A stretch of DNA of 47,257 bases from Deltaproteobacteria bacterium (GCA_029261775.1 JAJDAR010000298.1:1-47257), one strand, 5' to 3'; positions 32,825-40,989 are shown, numbered from the stretch's first letter. The notes: generated from the sequence alone by a model not told the origin. Program-made: numbers and translations.

Positions 32825-33295
32825 CTAGCGGCGGCTCGTCTTTCGCGCCGTCTTCTTGCGTCCCGTGGTCTTGCGTGCCGTCTTCTTGCGTCCCGTGGTC
32901 TTGCGTGCCGTCTTCTTGCGAGCGGTCTTCTTGCGTGCCGTGGTCTTGCGTGCGGCCTTCTTGCGTGACGTCGTCTTGCGCCCGGTCTTCTTCTTCGCCG
33001 CGGCCTTGCGGGTGGTCTTCTTGCCGGCGGGCTTGGGCTCGACGGCCTTCTCCAGCCGGCGGATCAGCTTGGCCGCGTCGCTCCGGACCTGGCGCTCCAG
33101 GCGCGCCCAGCGTGCTTCGCGCTCGGCGCGGGCCTGCTCGACCTGCTTCTGCAGCGACTTCAAGTTGTTGCGGAGGTCGCGAACCAGGGTGCGTGCGTTC
33201 GAGGGCAGCTGGCGCTCCAGGTTGCGCAGCGTGTCTTCCAGGCCTCGGTTGGCTCGCGAGGTCTTCTTGCGGGTCGCGCGTTGGCGGGCTGCCAT
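32825..33295 (-). CDS. Histone H1-like / HBHA-like coiled-coil protein with Lys-rich tail
   Basis: A 156-residue, strongly basic protein. Residues about 18-85 form a charged helical coiled-coil (GLEDTLRNLERQLPSN, LKSLQKQVEQARAER). Residues 88-156 are a repetitive tail of KKTARKTTGRK units, like histone H1, PhaF or HBHA tails, so DNA binding is likely. The layout matches mycobacterial and rhodococcal HBHA/MLDS lipid-droplet proteins, which tie droplets to DNA. The ATG overlaps the stop of the wax-ester synthase gene (TGATG), so the two are translationally coupled. Role as a droplet or nucleoid protein is inference. Confidence 0.75.
   Translation of the reverse strand: MAARQRATRKKTSRANRGLEDTLRNLERQLPSNARTLVRDLRNNLKSLQKQVEQARAEREARWARLERQVRSDAAKLIRRLEKAVEPKPAGKKTTRKAAAKKKTGRKTTSRKKAARKTTARKKTARKKTARKTTGRKKTARKTTGRKKTARKTSRR
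32851..32910. repeat. Exact 30-bp tandem repeat inside the H1-like gene
   Basis: 32851-32880 and 32881-32910 are identical. They encode the repeated KKTARKTTGR units of the basic tail. Degenerate copies continue to about 32990. Such a tract should vary in copy number by slippage, changing tail length in 10-residue steps. Confidence 0.9.
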
Positions 33296-34728
33296 CAGAT
33301 CGGATCCTCCGGGTGGGGTGCGGTCTCCGCCGGGCGGAGGGGCACCGAGTGATCGATGCCGGCAGCTTCCTTCAGCTCCTCGAGAGCGAGGGGAATGCCA
33401 TCGGCCAGGAACCAGGGATCCGGCACCAGTTCGGGGTCGACCGTCACGCCGAAGTCCACGCGATCGACGTAGCTGACGACCGTGATGTTGAGACCCATGC
33501 CGGGCAGGATCAGGCTCATCGGGTAGGTGGCCTCGAGTCGCCCGCCCGCCATGTAGAGGGGAACCGGCGGACCCGGAACGTTCGAGACCACCGCGTTGGC
33601 GCCGATCGGCATCGAGGCCGCCGTGGACGAGATCATCCGGTAGGCGAGGTTCAGGACGGCCGGTGCCACCGTGTCCCCCATCGCCTGGATGTCGCGGGCG
33701 CGCATCGCCTCGGACATCTCCTTGGCCTGGAGGGTGTTCTCGTGGATCGTGCGCAGGCGCTCGACCGGGTCGTCGATGTCCGTGGCCCAGGACACCATCA
33801 TGCTGCCGACCTGGTTGCCCAGGTCCTTGTCGCCGGCACCGCGGGTGGACACCGGGACGGAGACCACGAGCGACTCGGCGGGAAGCTCACCCTGCGCCTC
33901 GAGGTATCGCCGCACGGCAGAGCCGCACAGCTCGAGCACGACGTCGTTCACCTTGACGTCGAAGTGCTTCTTCATCGCGCGGATGTCCGAGAGGCTGACC
34001 GTGCTCCAGGCGACGGCACGGCGCGTGCCGATGTCGCCATTGAACGAGACCTTGGGAATGCTCGCGCCGAGCGCGGACTCACGCGCGTAGGGGAGCGCGG
34101 CCAGTCCCCGCCGGGCCGCCTGGCCGACGTAGCGCGCGACGCGGAGCGGCGTGCCGAAGCTGTGCCAGAGCCCGCCGAGGTAGAGCTCGAAGTCCGAGGG
34201 ATCCCGTTCGGCGCGAGCCGCGGGACGCTGCGGTCCCTCGTCGCGAGGCGCCGGATCCGGCTCGAGGTCGCACAGCAGCTCCGTGAGGCCGACGCCTGAC
34301 ATCCCGTCGATCAGGCAGTGGTGCGTCTTGCTGAAGAGGGCGACGCGTCCGCCCGCGAGGCCTTCGATCCACCACATCTCCCACAAGGGACGCGAGCGAT
34401 CGAGCTTCGGGGAGTAGAGATCTGCGACCAGCGCGGCGAGCTCGCGGAGCCCTCCCGGCGAAGGAACGGCAACGCGCCGCAAGTGGCGGGTGACGTCGAA
34501 GTCCGGGTCCTGCACGAAGTAGGGCCGGTCCAGGCCCAGCGGCACTTCGCGCAGCTTGGCGGTGAAGCGCGGCGCCTGCGCGACCCGCCCGGCGGCTTCT
34601 CGCACGAAACGCTCGTAGCCGAAGCTCTCGCTGACGGGCTCGAGCACGGTGACGCCACCGATGTGGGCGTGGGTGGTCGCCGTCTCCATGGAGAGGAAGA
34701 TCGCGTCGCTTCCCGACAGCTGTTGCAT
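33295..34728 (-). CDS. Wax ester synthase/diacylglycerol acyltransferase (WS/DGAT)
   Basis: A 477-residue bifunctional acyltransferase making wax esters or triacylglycerol from acyl-CoA at the inner membrane face. The start MQQLSGSDAIFLSMETATTH is the family N-terminus. RSRPLWEMW precedes the active-site motif HHCLIDG (His136-His137, Asp141, Gly142). KVNDVVLELCGSAVRRYL carries the ND motif. Length is normal (450-500). The frame is open upstream to 34824, but homology begins at ATG 34728, after GGGAGAAG. It overlaps the H1-like gene by one TGATG and is divergent from a serine hydrolase. Confidence 0.93.
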   Translation of the reverse strand: MQQLSGSDAIFLSMETATTHAHIGGVTVLEPVSESFGYERFVREAAGRVAQAPRFTAKLREVPLGLDRPYFVQDPDFDVTRHLRRVAVPSPGGLRELAALVADLYSPKLDRSRPLWEMWWIEGLAGGRVALFSKTHHCLIDGMSGVGLTELLCDLEPDPAPRDEGPQRPAARAERDPSDFELYLGGLWHSFGTPLRVARYVGQAARRGLAALPYARESALGASIPKVSFNGDIGTRRAVAWSTVSLSDIRAMKKHFDVKVNDVVLELCGSAVRRYLEAQGELPAESLVVSVPVSTRGAGDKDLGNQVGSMMVSWATDIDDPVERLRTIHENTLQAKEMSEAMRARDIQAMGDTVAPAVLNLAYRMISSTAASMPIGANAVVSNVPGPPVPLYMAGGRLEATYPMSLILPGMGLNITVVSYVDRVDFGVTVDPELVPDPWFLADGIPLALEELKEAAGIDHSVPLRPAETAPHPEDPI

Positions 34729-34826
34729 GGCCCGGCTTCTCCCTTCCCTCCCCCCTCGAGCATTGTCGGCTCCCTGCACGCCACCGCAAGGCAAGCGCCG
34801 TCGGTTTTCGGTGCGGAACGCCATCT

Positions 34827-34846
34827 TGGAACGACCGTTCGAACGG
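34827..34846. promoter_or_regulatory. Overlapping palindromes between divergent lipid genes
   Basis: Three half-sites GAACG, CGTTC and GAACG in a row form two overlapping palindromes: GGAACGACCGTTC-type at 34827-34842 and the perfect 12-mer CCGTTCGAACGG at 34835-34846. The location, about 100 nt from one start and 135 nt from the other, fits a shared operator for a TetR-type regulator. The rest of the 251-nt gap holds a TAGGAT box at 34944-34949 for the plus-strand gene and nothing else I can name. Confidence 0.5.
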
Positions 34847-34979
34847 GCCTCGGGACGACCCGGGAACTGACGTCGGTTTCACCCGCCGGGCGCTGCCCTC
34901 GCCGAGCCCGCGCCCACCGAGAGCGCACCCGCGGATCGGCTTCTAGGATACGAGCGCCCTCTCTCCCATCGGAGCGCCC

Positions 34980-36194
34980 ATGCTGAACGGTTCCCTGCAC
35001 CCCGACTTCGCCGACGTGGCCCGGAGCCTGGCCCGGATCCTCCCGAAGAAGGGTCCCGGCGGAGCCGCCGCCTGCGTCTACCACCGCGGCGAGAAGGTCG
35101 TGGACATCTGGGGCGGGACCCGCAACCGCAAGGGTGACCCCTGGGAGGAGGAGACCCTCTCCATCTCCTTTTCGACGACCAAGGGCGTCGCGTCGACCTT
35201 GCTTCACGTCTACGCCGATCGGGGAAAGCTCGACCTCGACGAGCCGGTGGCGACGTGGTGGAGCGAGTTCGGCGCCGCGGGCAAGGAGGCCATCACGGTC
35301 CGGCAGCTGATGTGTCACGAGGCGGGGCTGTATGCGATCGCGGACGTCGTGGATCACGCCCGAGACATGCTGGACTGGGACGGCATGGCCGCGCGCCTGG
35401 CCGCCGCGACTCCGCGCCATCCGGCCGGCGCCGCCCACGGCTATCACGCGATGACCTACGGCTGGCTCGTCGGCGAGCTCGTGCGACGGGTGGCCGACAT
35501 GAAGCCCTTCCCCGAGCTGCTCGAGAGCGAGCTGGCCCGGCCGCTGGGTCTCACCGGGCTCTACTGCGGCGTGCCTGCCGATCAACAGACGCGTTGCGCA
35601 GAGCTGATGGCCGCCGGCATGGAGGGCACGCCGGACGAGCAGAAGCGGCGCACCGCGAACGTGCGTGAGCGAGCCGTTCGCTGGCGCGATCGCCTGTCCC
35701 GCGTGGGCGTGCGCTGGGACCCGACCGAAGCGATCGACGCCCTCGTGGCACCGGAGATGCACGAGCTCGACTTCAACGGCGAAGCGTTCCGCGCCGCCTC
35801 CATCCCCGCGGCCAACGGCATGTTCACCGCGCGTTCCCTGGCGCGGCTCTACGCCTGCCTGGCCGGCGGCGGGGAGCTCGACGGAGTTCGGCTGCTCTCG
35901 TCCGAAGCCGTGTGGCGCGCGAGTCAGGAGCAGAACCGGGGCGTCGGCCGCGTGATCCCCGTCTCGATGCGCTGGAGGCTCGGCTACCACCGGGTCTTCG
36001 CACTGCGCGCCAAGGTGCCGGCCGGCTTCGGACACTTCGGTTTCGGTGGCTCCGGAGCCTGGGCCGACCCGACCCGCCAGCTCTCGGTCGCCCTCACCGT
36101 GAACAGTGGGGTCGGAACTCCCTTCGGCGACACGCGGATCGCCCGCCTCGGAGGCGCCGCCGTGCGCTGCGCCGATCGGCGGATGCGCCGCTAG
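34980..36194 (+). CDS. Beta-lactamase-fold serine hydrolase (EstB-like esterase)
   Basis: A 404-residue class C beta-lactamase-related hydrolase, cytosolic as no signal peptide is seen. The nucleophile motif SxxK is S65-T-T-K68 in SISFSTTKGVAS. The second motif Tyr is in GYHAMTYGWLVGEL (about 154-167). The C-terminal FGFGGSGAWADP corresponds to the HGG-type third motif region. Such proteins are mostly esterases or transacylases for short esters. Divergent from WS/DGAT, so a lipase or esterase role in lipid turnover is plausible. A GGAG lies before the ATG. Confidence 0.85.
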   Translation: MLNGSLHPDFADVARSLARILPKKGPGGAAACVYHRGEKVVDIWGGTRNRKGDPWEEETLSISFSTTKGVASTLLHVYADRGKLDLDEPVATWWSEFGAAGKEAITVRQLMCHEAGLYAIADVVDHARDMLDWDGMAARLAAATPRHPAGAAHGYHAMTYGWLVGELVRRVADMKPFPELLESELARPLGLTGLYCGVPADQQTRCAELMAAGMEGTPDEQKRRTANVRERAVRWRDRLSRVGVRWDPTEAIDALVAPEMHELDFNGEAFRAASIPAANGMFTARSLARLYACLAGGGELDGVRLLSSEAVWRASQEQNRGVGRVIPVSMRWRLGYHRVFALRAKVPAGFGHFGFGGSGAWADPTRQLSVALTVNSGVGTPFGDTRIARLGGAAVRCADRRMRR

Positions 36195-36289
36195 GCGCCG
36201 CGGGATCGCCTCACAGGGCAGCTCGCCTTCGAGGGCGAACCCCCCCACGCCGTGGGCTGCGACGATCGGCGGTCAAGCAGGACCCCCGG

Positions 36290-38362
36290 ATGCCCGAATC
36301 GTCGGAGCGGGAGACGGGCGTGCTGCTGCCGATCGGCCACGACGAAAGCAATGTCCGGCGTTGGCCGTGGGTGACCTTCGCGCTGATGGCGCTGTGCATG
36401 CTCACGCTGGTCGCCACTGGCACGACGACCTGCGACGGCTCCCTCCCCGAATGGGAAGCCCGCGTCCAGGCCGAGCTCGCCGAGGTCGAGGACGAGGCGG
36501 ACTACGAGCCGCCGCCGACCCCCTATCACGTCTGGGGCTTGATTCCGTCCGAGATCCGCATGTCGAGCGTGCTCACCCACCAGTTCATGCACGCGGGCTG
36601 GCTGCACCTGTTCGGCAACATGCTGCTGCTCTTCCTGCTCGGCCCACCGATCGAGGATCGCTGGGGCCGACCGGTCTTCCTCGGTCTGTACTTGAGCGGC
36701 GGCGTCTTTGCGGGCCTGTTCTTCGCCGCCATGGCCTCGAGCGCGACGATCCCGCTGGTCGGCGCTTCGGGCGCGATCGCCGCGGTGATGGGCGCCTATC
36801 TGGTCCGGCTCTTCCACAGCAAGCTCCGCTACTTCTACTTCTTCTTCATCCGGATGGGCACCTTCGAAGCCCCTGCCTACCTGATGCTGCCGCTCTGGTT
36901 CTTCGGCGAGCTGTGGAGCGCCAAGCTCTCCGACTCCGTCGGCGCCCAGGGCGGTGTCGCGTATTGGGCCCATGTCGGCGGTTTTCTCTATGGCACCGCG
37001 TTCGCCGGCCTGATCCGCGCCTTCCAGATCGAGAGCCGCTTCTTGAAGCATCGGCTCGAGCAGCGCCTGACGCTGGTGGCGGGCAACCCGATCGTTCAGG
37101 AGATCCAGGGCCTGCAGCAGGAGGGTCGCTTCGAGGAGGCCTTCGAGCGTCTGCAGCGCGAGATGCGGCGAACTCCGGAGGACCCGGACGTGGTGATCGC
37201 CACCTGGGACGCCGCGTCCGCCTTGCAGCGACCCCACGAGATCGCCGGCCCGCTCACCCAGCAGATCGAGCGTTGGGTGGCGCGGGACGAGATGCAGTCG
37301 GCCGCCGACTACTGGTGCGAGCTCACCCTGCTCGTGCCCGACGCGCCGACGGACCCGAAGGTGCTGCTCGCGGTGGCGCGGCGCCTGGACGAGGACGACC
37401 GCGCCCTCGAGGCGCGTCGCGCCCTGGGCCATGCGCTTCGCCACGGGGCCAGCGACCTGAGTCCCGGGCTGGCCCTGCGCTTCTTCGAGATCGCGCGCAC
37501 GCGCGCACCGGAGCTCGCCCCCGACGCGGGGCGGCGTGCCCTCGAGTGGGATCAGCTCCCGGACGAGCGTCGCCGCGATCTGGAGAACCAGCTCGCCGAG
37601 GCGGATGCCCGACGCGCCATGAGCACCGGACCGGAGGTCGCACCCCGAGCGCACGGTTGGCGGGGCGCCTCCCAGCGCGCCCTCGACATCGATCTCGGTC
37701 CCGCGGCCGAGCTCGAGCTCGAAACCTCGGCAGAGCGCTTCGGCAGGACGAGCCCCGACCTCGCCGAGCCCGAGCCGCCCGCCTCCCCGCCCGTCGACGG
37801 GCCGCCGGGTGTGGACCCGCGCGAGAGTCCCGAGCCGCCGGGTGTGGACCCGCGGGAGAGCCCCGAGCCACCTCCCCGGGCCGAGCGGCGCGAGAGTCCG
37901 GAGCCCAGACCCGCACCGCCCGCCGCGGCGTTGGGGAGCGGTCCGCGGATCCGCGAGATCAAGGCGGTCGACGCGGTTCCGCGTGCGCTCGAGGCGGAGG
38001 GTCTCGTGGTCCGGCGCGACGACAAGCTCCATCGGATCCCCTGGTCGCGGATCGAGGCGATCGGCGTCGGCGCGGTGCATGGCGTCGAGGCACGCCCGGT
38101 GCTGCTGATCGACCTCGTGCTCGACTGGAACGACCCGCAGGCCGAGACCCTGCAAGTCGTCCGGCTGTCGAGCCACCGCTACGACCCTCGGCGACTGGCC
38201 CCCGGCATCGACGATCCCATGCAGGCCTTCCACGCGCTGGTGCGGGAGCTGCTCGAACGCAGCCGGGCCACACCGCTGCCCGACGCGGCCTCCCTGTCCG
38301 GCCCGTTGTCGACCTACCCGGATCTGGGGCTGTACGAGTCGCTGGTCCTCGACGCGCAGTAG
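36290..38362 (+). CDS. Rhomboid-family intramembrane serine protease with long C-terminal extension
   Basis: A 690-residue protein. Residues 25-245 form a six- or seven-helix rhomboid domain with HLFGN (106-110), nucleophile Ser160 in GASGAIAAVMG and His228 in AHVGGFLYG, so the dyad is intact. Residues about 260-440 look like tetratricopeptide helices (GLQQEGRFEEAFERLQREM). Residues about 500-545 hold PPGVDPRESPE repeats of 11 residues. The last 140 residues (VVRRDDKLHRIPWSRIEAIG) are a separate beta-rich domain. The ATG at 36290 is preceded by AGGAC. Substrate unknown. The gap before it (95 nt) shows no feature I can name. Confidence 0.88.
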   Translation: MPESSERETGVLLPIGHDESNVRRWPWVTFALMALCMLTLVATGTTTCDGSLPEWEARVQAELAEVEDEADYEPPPTPYHVWGLIPSEIRMSSVLTHQFMHAGWLHLFGNMLLLFLLGPPIEDRWGRPVFLGLYLSGGVFAGLFFAAMASSATIPLVGASGAIAAVMGAYLVRLFHSKLRYFYFFFIRMGTFEAPAYLMLPLWFFGELWSAKLSDSVGAQGGVAYWAHVGGFLYGTAFAGLIRAFQIESRFLKHRLEQRLTLVAGNPIVQEIQGLQQEGRFEEAFERLQREMRRTPEDPDVVIATWDAASALQRPHEIAGPLTQQIERWVARDEMQSAADYWCELTLLVPDAPTDPKVLLAVARRLDEDDRALEARRALGHALRHGASDLSPGLALRFFEIARTRAPELAPDAGRRALEWDQLPDERRRDLENQLAEADARRAMSTGPEVAPRAHGWRGASQRALDIDLGPAAELELETSAERFGRTSPDLAEPEPPASPPVDGPPGVDPRESPEPPGVDPRESPEPPPRAERRESPEPRPAPPAAALGSGPRIREIKAVDAVPRALEAEGLVVRRDDKLHRIPWSRIEAIGVGAVHGVEARPVLLIDLVLDWNDPQAETLQVVRLSSHRYDPRRLAPGIDDPMQAFHALVRELLERSRATPLPDAASLSGPLSTYPDLGLYESLVLDAQ
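37801..37866. repeat. 33-bp tandem repeat in the rhomboid gene linker
   Basis: 37801-37833 and 37834-37866 are near-identical and encode PPGVDPRESPE; a third, diverged copy follows (PPRAERRESPE). The segment is an unstructured linker between the helical-repeat and C-terminal domains. Confidence 0.85.
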
Positions 38363-38373
38363 GGCGGCCGGCC

Positions 38374-39045
38374 TCAGTCGCGCTCGTAGCGCAGGCGGCC
38401 GTCGGCCATCACGCAGCGGTGTCGCGGGCCCACGACTTCCACCTCTCCGGTCTCGTAGCCGACGTCTCCCGGGTAGAGCATCACGACCTCGCCGGCCGCC
38501 GTGCGGTGGATCTGGGGCCGGAAGATCATCGGCTCGCCGGCGCCGAGCCGACGCGCCGCAGCGGCAGCGCGATCGAAGGCGCTGAGCCAGGTGACGGTCA
38601 CGAAAGTAGGAGGGGCCAGCGCGAGGCGTCCGTCGCGGTAGTCCGCCAGCGCCGTGCGGGGCGAGAGCCAGCGGTGGCCGACCATCTCCTCGCCATCCGG
38701 CCGTACGGGTGCCTCCCCGTCCACGACGCCGACGAAGAACCAGGTGTCGAAGCGGCGCGGCGAGACGGGGGGCGTGATCCAGCGGGAGATCGTCGCGAGC
38801 TCGAGGTCGTCGATCGCCAGACCCGACTCCTCGGCGGTCTCGCGTACTCCCGCCAGCCGAGCACTCGCCTCGGAGCGCGGATCCCCGCCCCGCACGTCGT
38901 GCGCCTCGACCCGCCCGCCCGGAAACACCCAGGCGCCCGGCTTGCCCTTCCGACCCGTGCGCTGCATGAGCAGCAGCTCCAGGTCGGCGCCGTCCCGGAG
39001 CAGGACCACCGTGGCCGAGGGGGTGGTCTCCGCCTCGTCGGTCAT
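38374..39045 (-). CDS. NUDIX hydrolase, NUDT19-like (CoA diphosphatase type)
   Basis: A 223-residue NUDIX protein. The first half of the box (GAWVFPGGRVEA) and the second half (GVRETAEESGL) are separated by about ten extra residues, as in NUDT19/RP2p enzymes, which cleave CoA and acyl-CoA to phosphopantetheine and ADP. The box Glu residues are present. A conserved ISRWITPPVSPRRFDTWFFV segment is also characteristic of this group. The ATG overlaps the stop of the upstream gene (TCAT on the plus strand), so they are coupled. It could limit CoA esters made by the CaiB enzyme. Confidence 0.82.
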   Translation of the reverse strand: MTDEAETTPSATVVLLRDGADLELLLMQRTGRKGKPGAWVFPGGRVEAHDVRGGDPRSEASARLAGVRETAEESGLAIDDLELATISRWITPPVSPRRFDTWFFVGVVDGEAPVRPDGEEMVGHRWLSPRTALADYRDGRLALAPPTFVTVTWLSAFDRAAAAARRLGAGEPMIFRPQIHRTAAGEVVMLYPGDVGYETGEVEVVGPRHRCVMADGRLRYERD

Positions 39046-39662
39046 CGGCCCGTCCAGGCCGTGAGCACGTCGTCGCTGGTCACGACCGTCGCCACGTTCC
39101 GCAACGTGTGCTCGAACACGGCGTCGACGTAGTCGGCGGGTGTTCCGGCGACGGCGTCGCGCGGCAGCACGACCTGGTACGACGCGTTCACCGCGTCGAA
39201 GGCGAGATTCGTGATGGCGACGTTCACCGAGACGCCGACTCCGACGATCGTCGTGACGCCCAGATTGCGGAGCAGGAAGTCGAGCTCAGTGCCCTGGAAC
39301 GGAGAGAGCCCGTGGAGCCGCGGCAGCACGAGATCCGAATCCGCGACCTCGACCTCGGGAACGACCTGGGCCGCCTCCGAGCCCGGGATCAGGCGCGGCT
39401 CCGACTTCGCCATGTACTGGAAGATCCGCGCGTTGGCGTTGGCGCCGCGACCATCCTCGCGGCGCTCCGCGGTGCAGTGCAGCACGGGCACACCGGCGGA
39501 TCGCGCAGCACGGCAGAGCTGCGCGATCCGCGGAAGGATCTTCGCCCCCTCGGCCGCGAGCTGCGGAAGCGGCGAGCGGTCGCCGATCACTCCGCGTTGG
39601 ATCTCCTGTGTCACCAGGGCGGTGTGATCGGGGTCGAGCAGCTGCTTCAGGTCGATGGCCAT
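39042..39662 (-). CDS. Isochorismatase-fold protein lacking the catalytic triad
   Basis: A 206-residue cysteine-hydrolase-fold protein. The family triad Asp-Lys-Cys seems substituted throughout: ALVTQEIQ has Glu for Asp, VLPRLHGLSPF has Arg for Lys, and GVSVNVAITNLAFDAV has Ala where the nucleophile Cys belongs. The remaining fold signatures (FQGTELDFLLRNLGV, VVLPRDAVAG) are intact, so it is not a decaying gene. It may bind a ligand without hydrolysis or use other chemistry. Middle gene of a CaiB, isochorismatase, NUDIX operon, 20 nt after CaiB. Confidence 0.8.
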   Translation of the reverse strand: MAIDLKQLLDPDHTALVTQEIQRGVIGDRSPLPQLAAEGAKILPRIAQLCRAARSAGVPVLHCTAERREDGRGANANARIFQYMAKSEPRLIPGSEAAQVVPEVEVADSDLVLPRLHGLSPFQGTELDFLLRNLGVTTIVGVGVSVNVAITNLAFDAVNASYQVVLPRDAVAGTPADYVDAVFEHTLRNVATVVTSDDVLTAWTGR

Positions 39663-39682
39663 CGCGATCCCTCCGTGGCGGC

Positions 39683-40933
39683 TCAGCCGATCACGCCACC
39701 GCTGCGCAACGCCTCGATCTCCTGGTCGGAGAGATCGAGCTCGGCCCGCAACACCTCTTCCGTGTGCTCGCCCAGGCGCGGAAACGAGCCCACGGGACCC
39801 TCGGCGAGACGGGACATCTTGACCGGATTGCCGACAGTCAGATAGGGGCGATCGCTGTCGGGGCGCGGAACCTCGATCAACATGTCCCGCAAGGCCACGT
39901 GGGGATCGGCGTGGATGTCGGCGGCCGTATGGCTCGGGCCGGCGACGATTCCCTGGGCGCCGAGCGCCTCGCAGGCCTCGAGGCGCGTCTTGTCCGCCGC
40001 CCAGGCCTCGAGGGCGGGGCGGATCACGCCGTCGGTGTGCGTGGCCCAGCCGGTGCGCTCCGCGAAGCGCGGATCCGAGAGCCACTCGGGGTGGCCGATC
40101 GTGTGACACAGCTTCTCGAACATGTGCTCGCGAAACACGGCCACCACGAAGAAACCGTCCCGTGCCCGGAAGGCGGCGACCAGGGCCGTGCTGCCGGCCG
40201 ACGCCATGTGCGCGGGTGCGCCCATCGACCACAGGAACGGGACCATGTCCGCCATCGCAATCATCGAGTCGTACATGGCCACGTCGACGTGCTGCCCCAA
40301 TCCGGTGCGCTCGCGGTGCCGAAGCGCGGCGAGCGTGCCGATCACGGAGAACAGCGCCGCTGCGTTGTCACCTAGCGCGCCGGCCACGACCACGGGCGGC
40401 GGAGCATCGCCGCGACGGTTCGGCTCGTAGAGACCGCCCATGGCCTCCGCGATCGGCGCATAGGCGGGCCATGCGGCGTAGGGAGAATCGGTCAGGTTCC
40501 CGAAGCCCGAGAGCGACACGTAGACCAGGCCGGGGTGCAGCGCGGCGAGCTCCTCGTAGCCGAGGCCCATCGCCTGCATCGAGCCGGCGCGGAAGTTCTC
40601 GGCGACGACGTCGAAGTGGGGAACCAGCCGGCGGAACACCTCGCGTCCCTGATCCGTCTTCAGATCGAGGGCCACGCTCTTCTTCGAGAGATTGTGGCGC
40701 AGGAAGGTCGCACCGACCTTTCGCCCGTCGTCGTCCGTCAGGAAAGGATGGGAGGCGCGGCCGGTGTCCCCGCGCTCCGGGTGCTCGACCTTCACGACCT
40801 CCGCGCCGAGATGGGACATCAGCTGGGTCGCGAAGGGCAACGCCTGCATCTGCTCGGCGGCGAGGATGCGCACCCCCTCGAGCGGCTTGCCCCACGCCCC
40901 GCGCTCCGGATGATGGACCTCGCCGACTCGCAT
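39683..40933 (-). CDS. CaiB/BaiF family CoA-transferase, third copy
   Basis: A 416-residue class III CoA-transferase with LMSHLGAEVVKVEHPERGD, KSVALDLKTDQGREVFRRLV, FRAGSMQAMGLGYEELAALH, YVSLSGFGNLTDSPYAAWPA and GLYEPNRRGDAPP. The N-terminus differs from the two at 1.8-6.5 kb, so the substrates are probably different. No Shine-Dalgarno precedes the ATG; TATCGT ends 8 nt upstream. It heads a three-gene operon and is divergent from the CehA gene, with 56 nt between starts. Confidence 0.9.
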   Translation of the reverse strand: MRVGEVHHPERGAWGKPLEGVRILAAEQMQALPFATQLMSHLGAEVVKVEHPERGDTGRASHPFLTDDDGRKVGATFLRHNLSKKSVALDLKTDQGREVFRRLVPHFDVVAENFRAGSMQAMGLGYEELAALHPGLVYVSLSGFGNLTDSPYAAWPAYAPIAEAMGGLYEPNRRGDAPPPVVVAGALGDNAAALFSVIGTLAALRHRERTGLGQHVDVAMYDSMIAMADMVPFLWSMGAPAHMASAGSTALVAAFRARDGFFVVAVFREHMFEKLCHTIGHPEWLSDPRFAERTGWATHTDGVIRPALEAWAADKTRLEACEALGAQGIVAGPSHTAADIHADPHVALRDMLIEVPRPDSDRPYLTVGNPVKMSRLAEGPVGSFPRLGEHTEEVLRAELDLSDQEIEALRSGGVIG

Positions 40934-40941
40934 GGCGGCAC

Positions 40942-40947
40942 ACGATA
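40942..40947 (-). promoter_or_regulatory. -10-like hexamer of a leaderless promoter (CaiB operon)
   Basis: TATCGT on the minus strand ends 8 nt before the ATG at 40933. No Shine-Dalgarno is visible. It overlaps TAGGCT on the plus strand (40946-40951), so the two divergent genes may compete for one site. Confidence 0.4.
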
Positions 40948-40974
40948 GGCTGGAGTGCCCCGACCGGCGAATGA

Positions 40975-40980
40975 TACGCT
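40975..40980 (+). promoter_or_regulatory. -10-like hexamer of a leaderless promoter (CehA gene)
   Basis: TACGCT ends 9 nt before the ATG at 40990, with no Shine-Dalgarno between. An alternative TAGGCT lies at 40946-40951, 38 nt upstream. Confidence 0.35.
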
Positions 40981-40989
40981 GCCCGCCTG

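Noticed and set aside
32843-32990. Regular 30-bp repeats as a possible CRISPR array
   Set aside because: No spacers: the repeats are adjacent and in frame, coding for the basic tail of the H1-like protein.
36195-36289. Possible hairpin or small gene between the serine hydrolase and rhomboid genes
   Set aside because: Only short imperfect symmetry; no start with ribosome-binding site and no terminator T-run.
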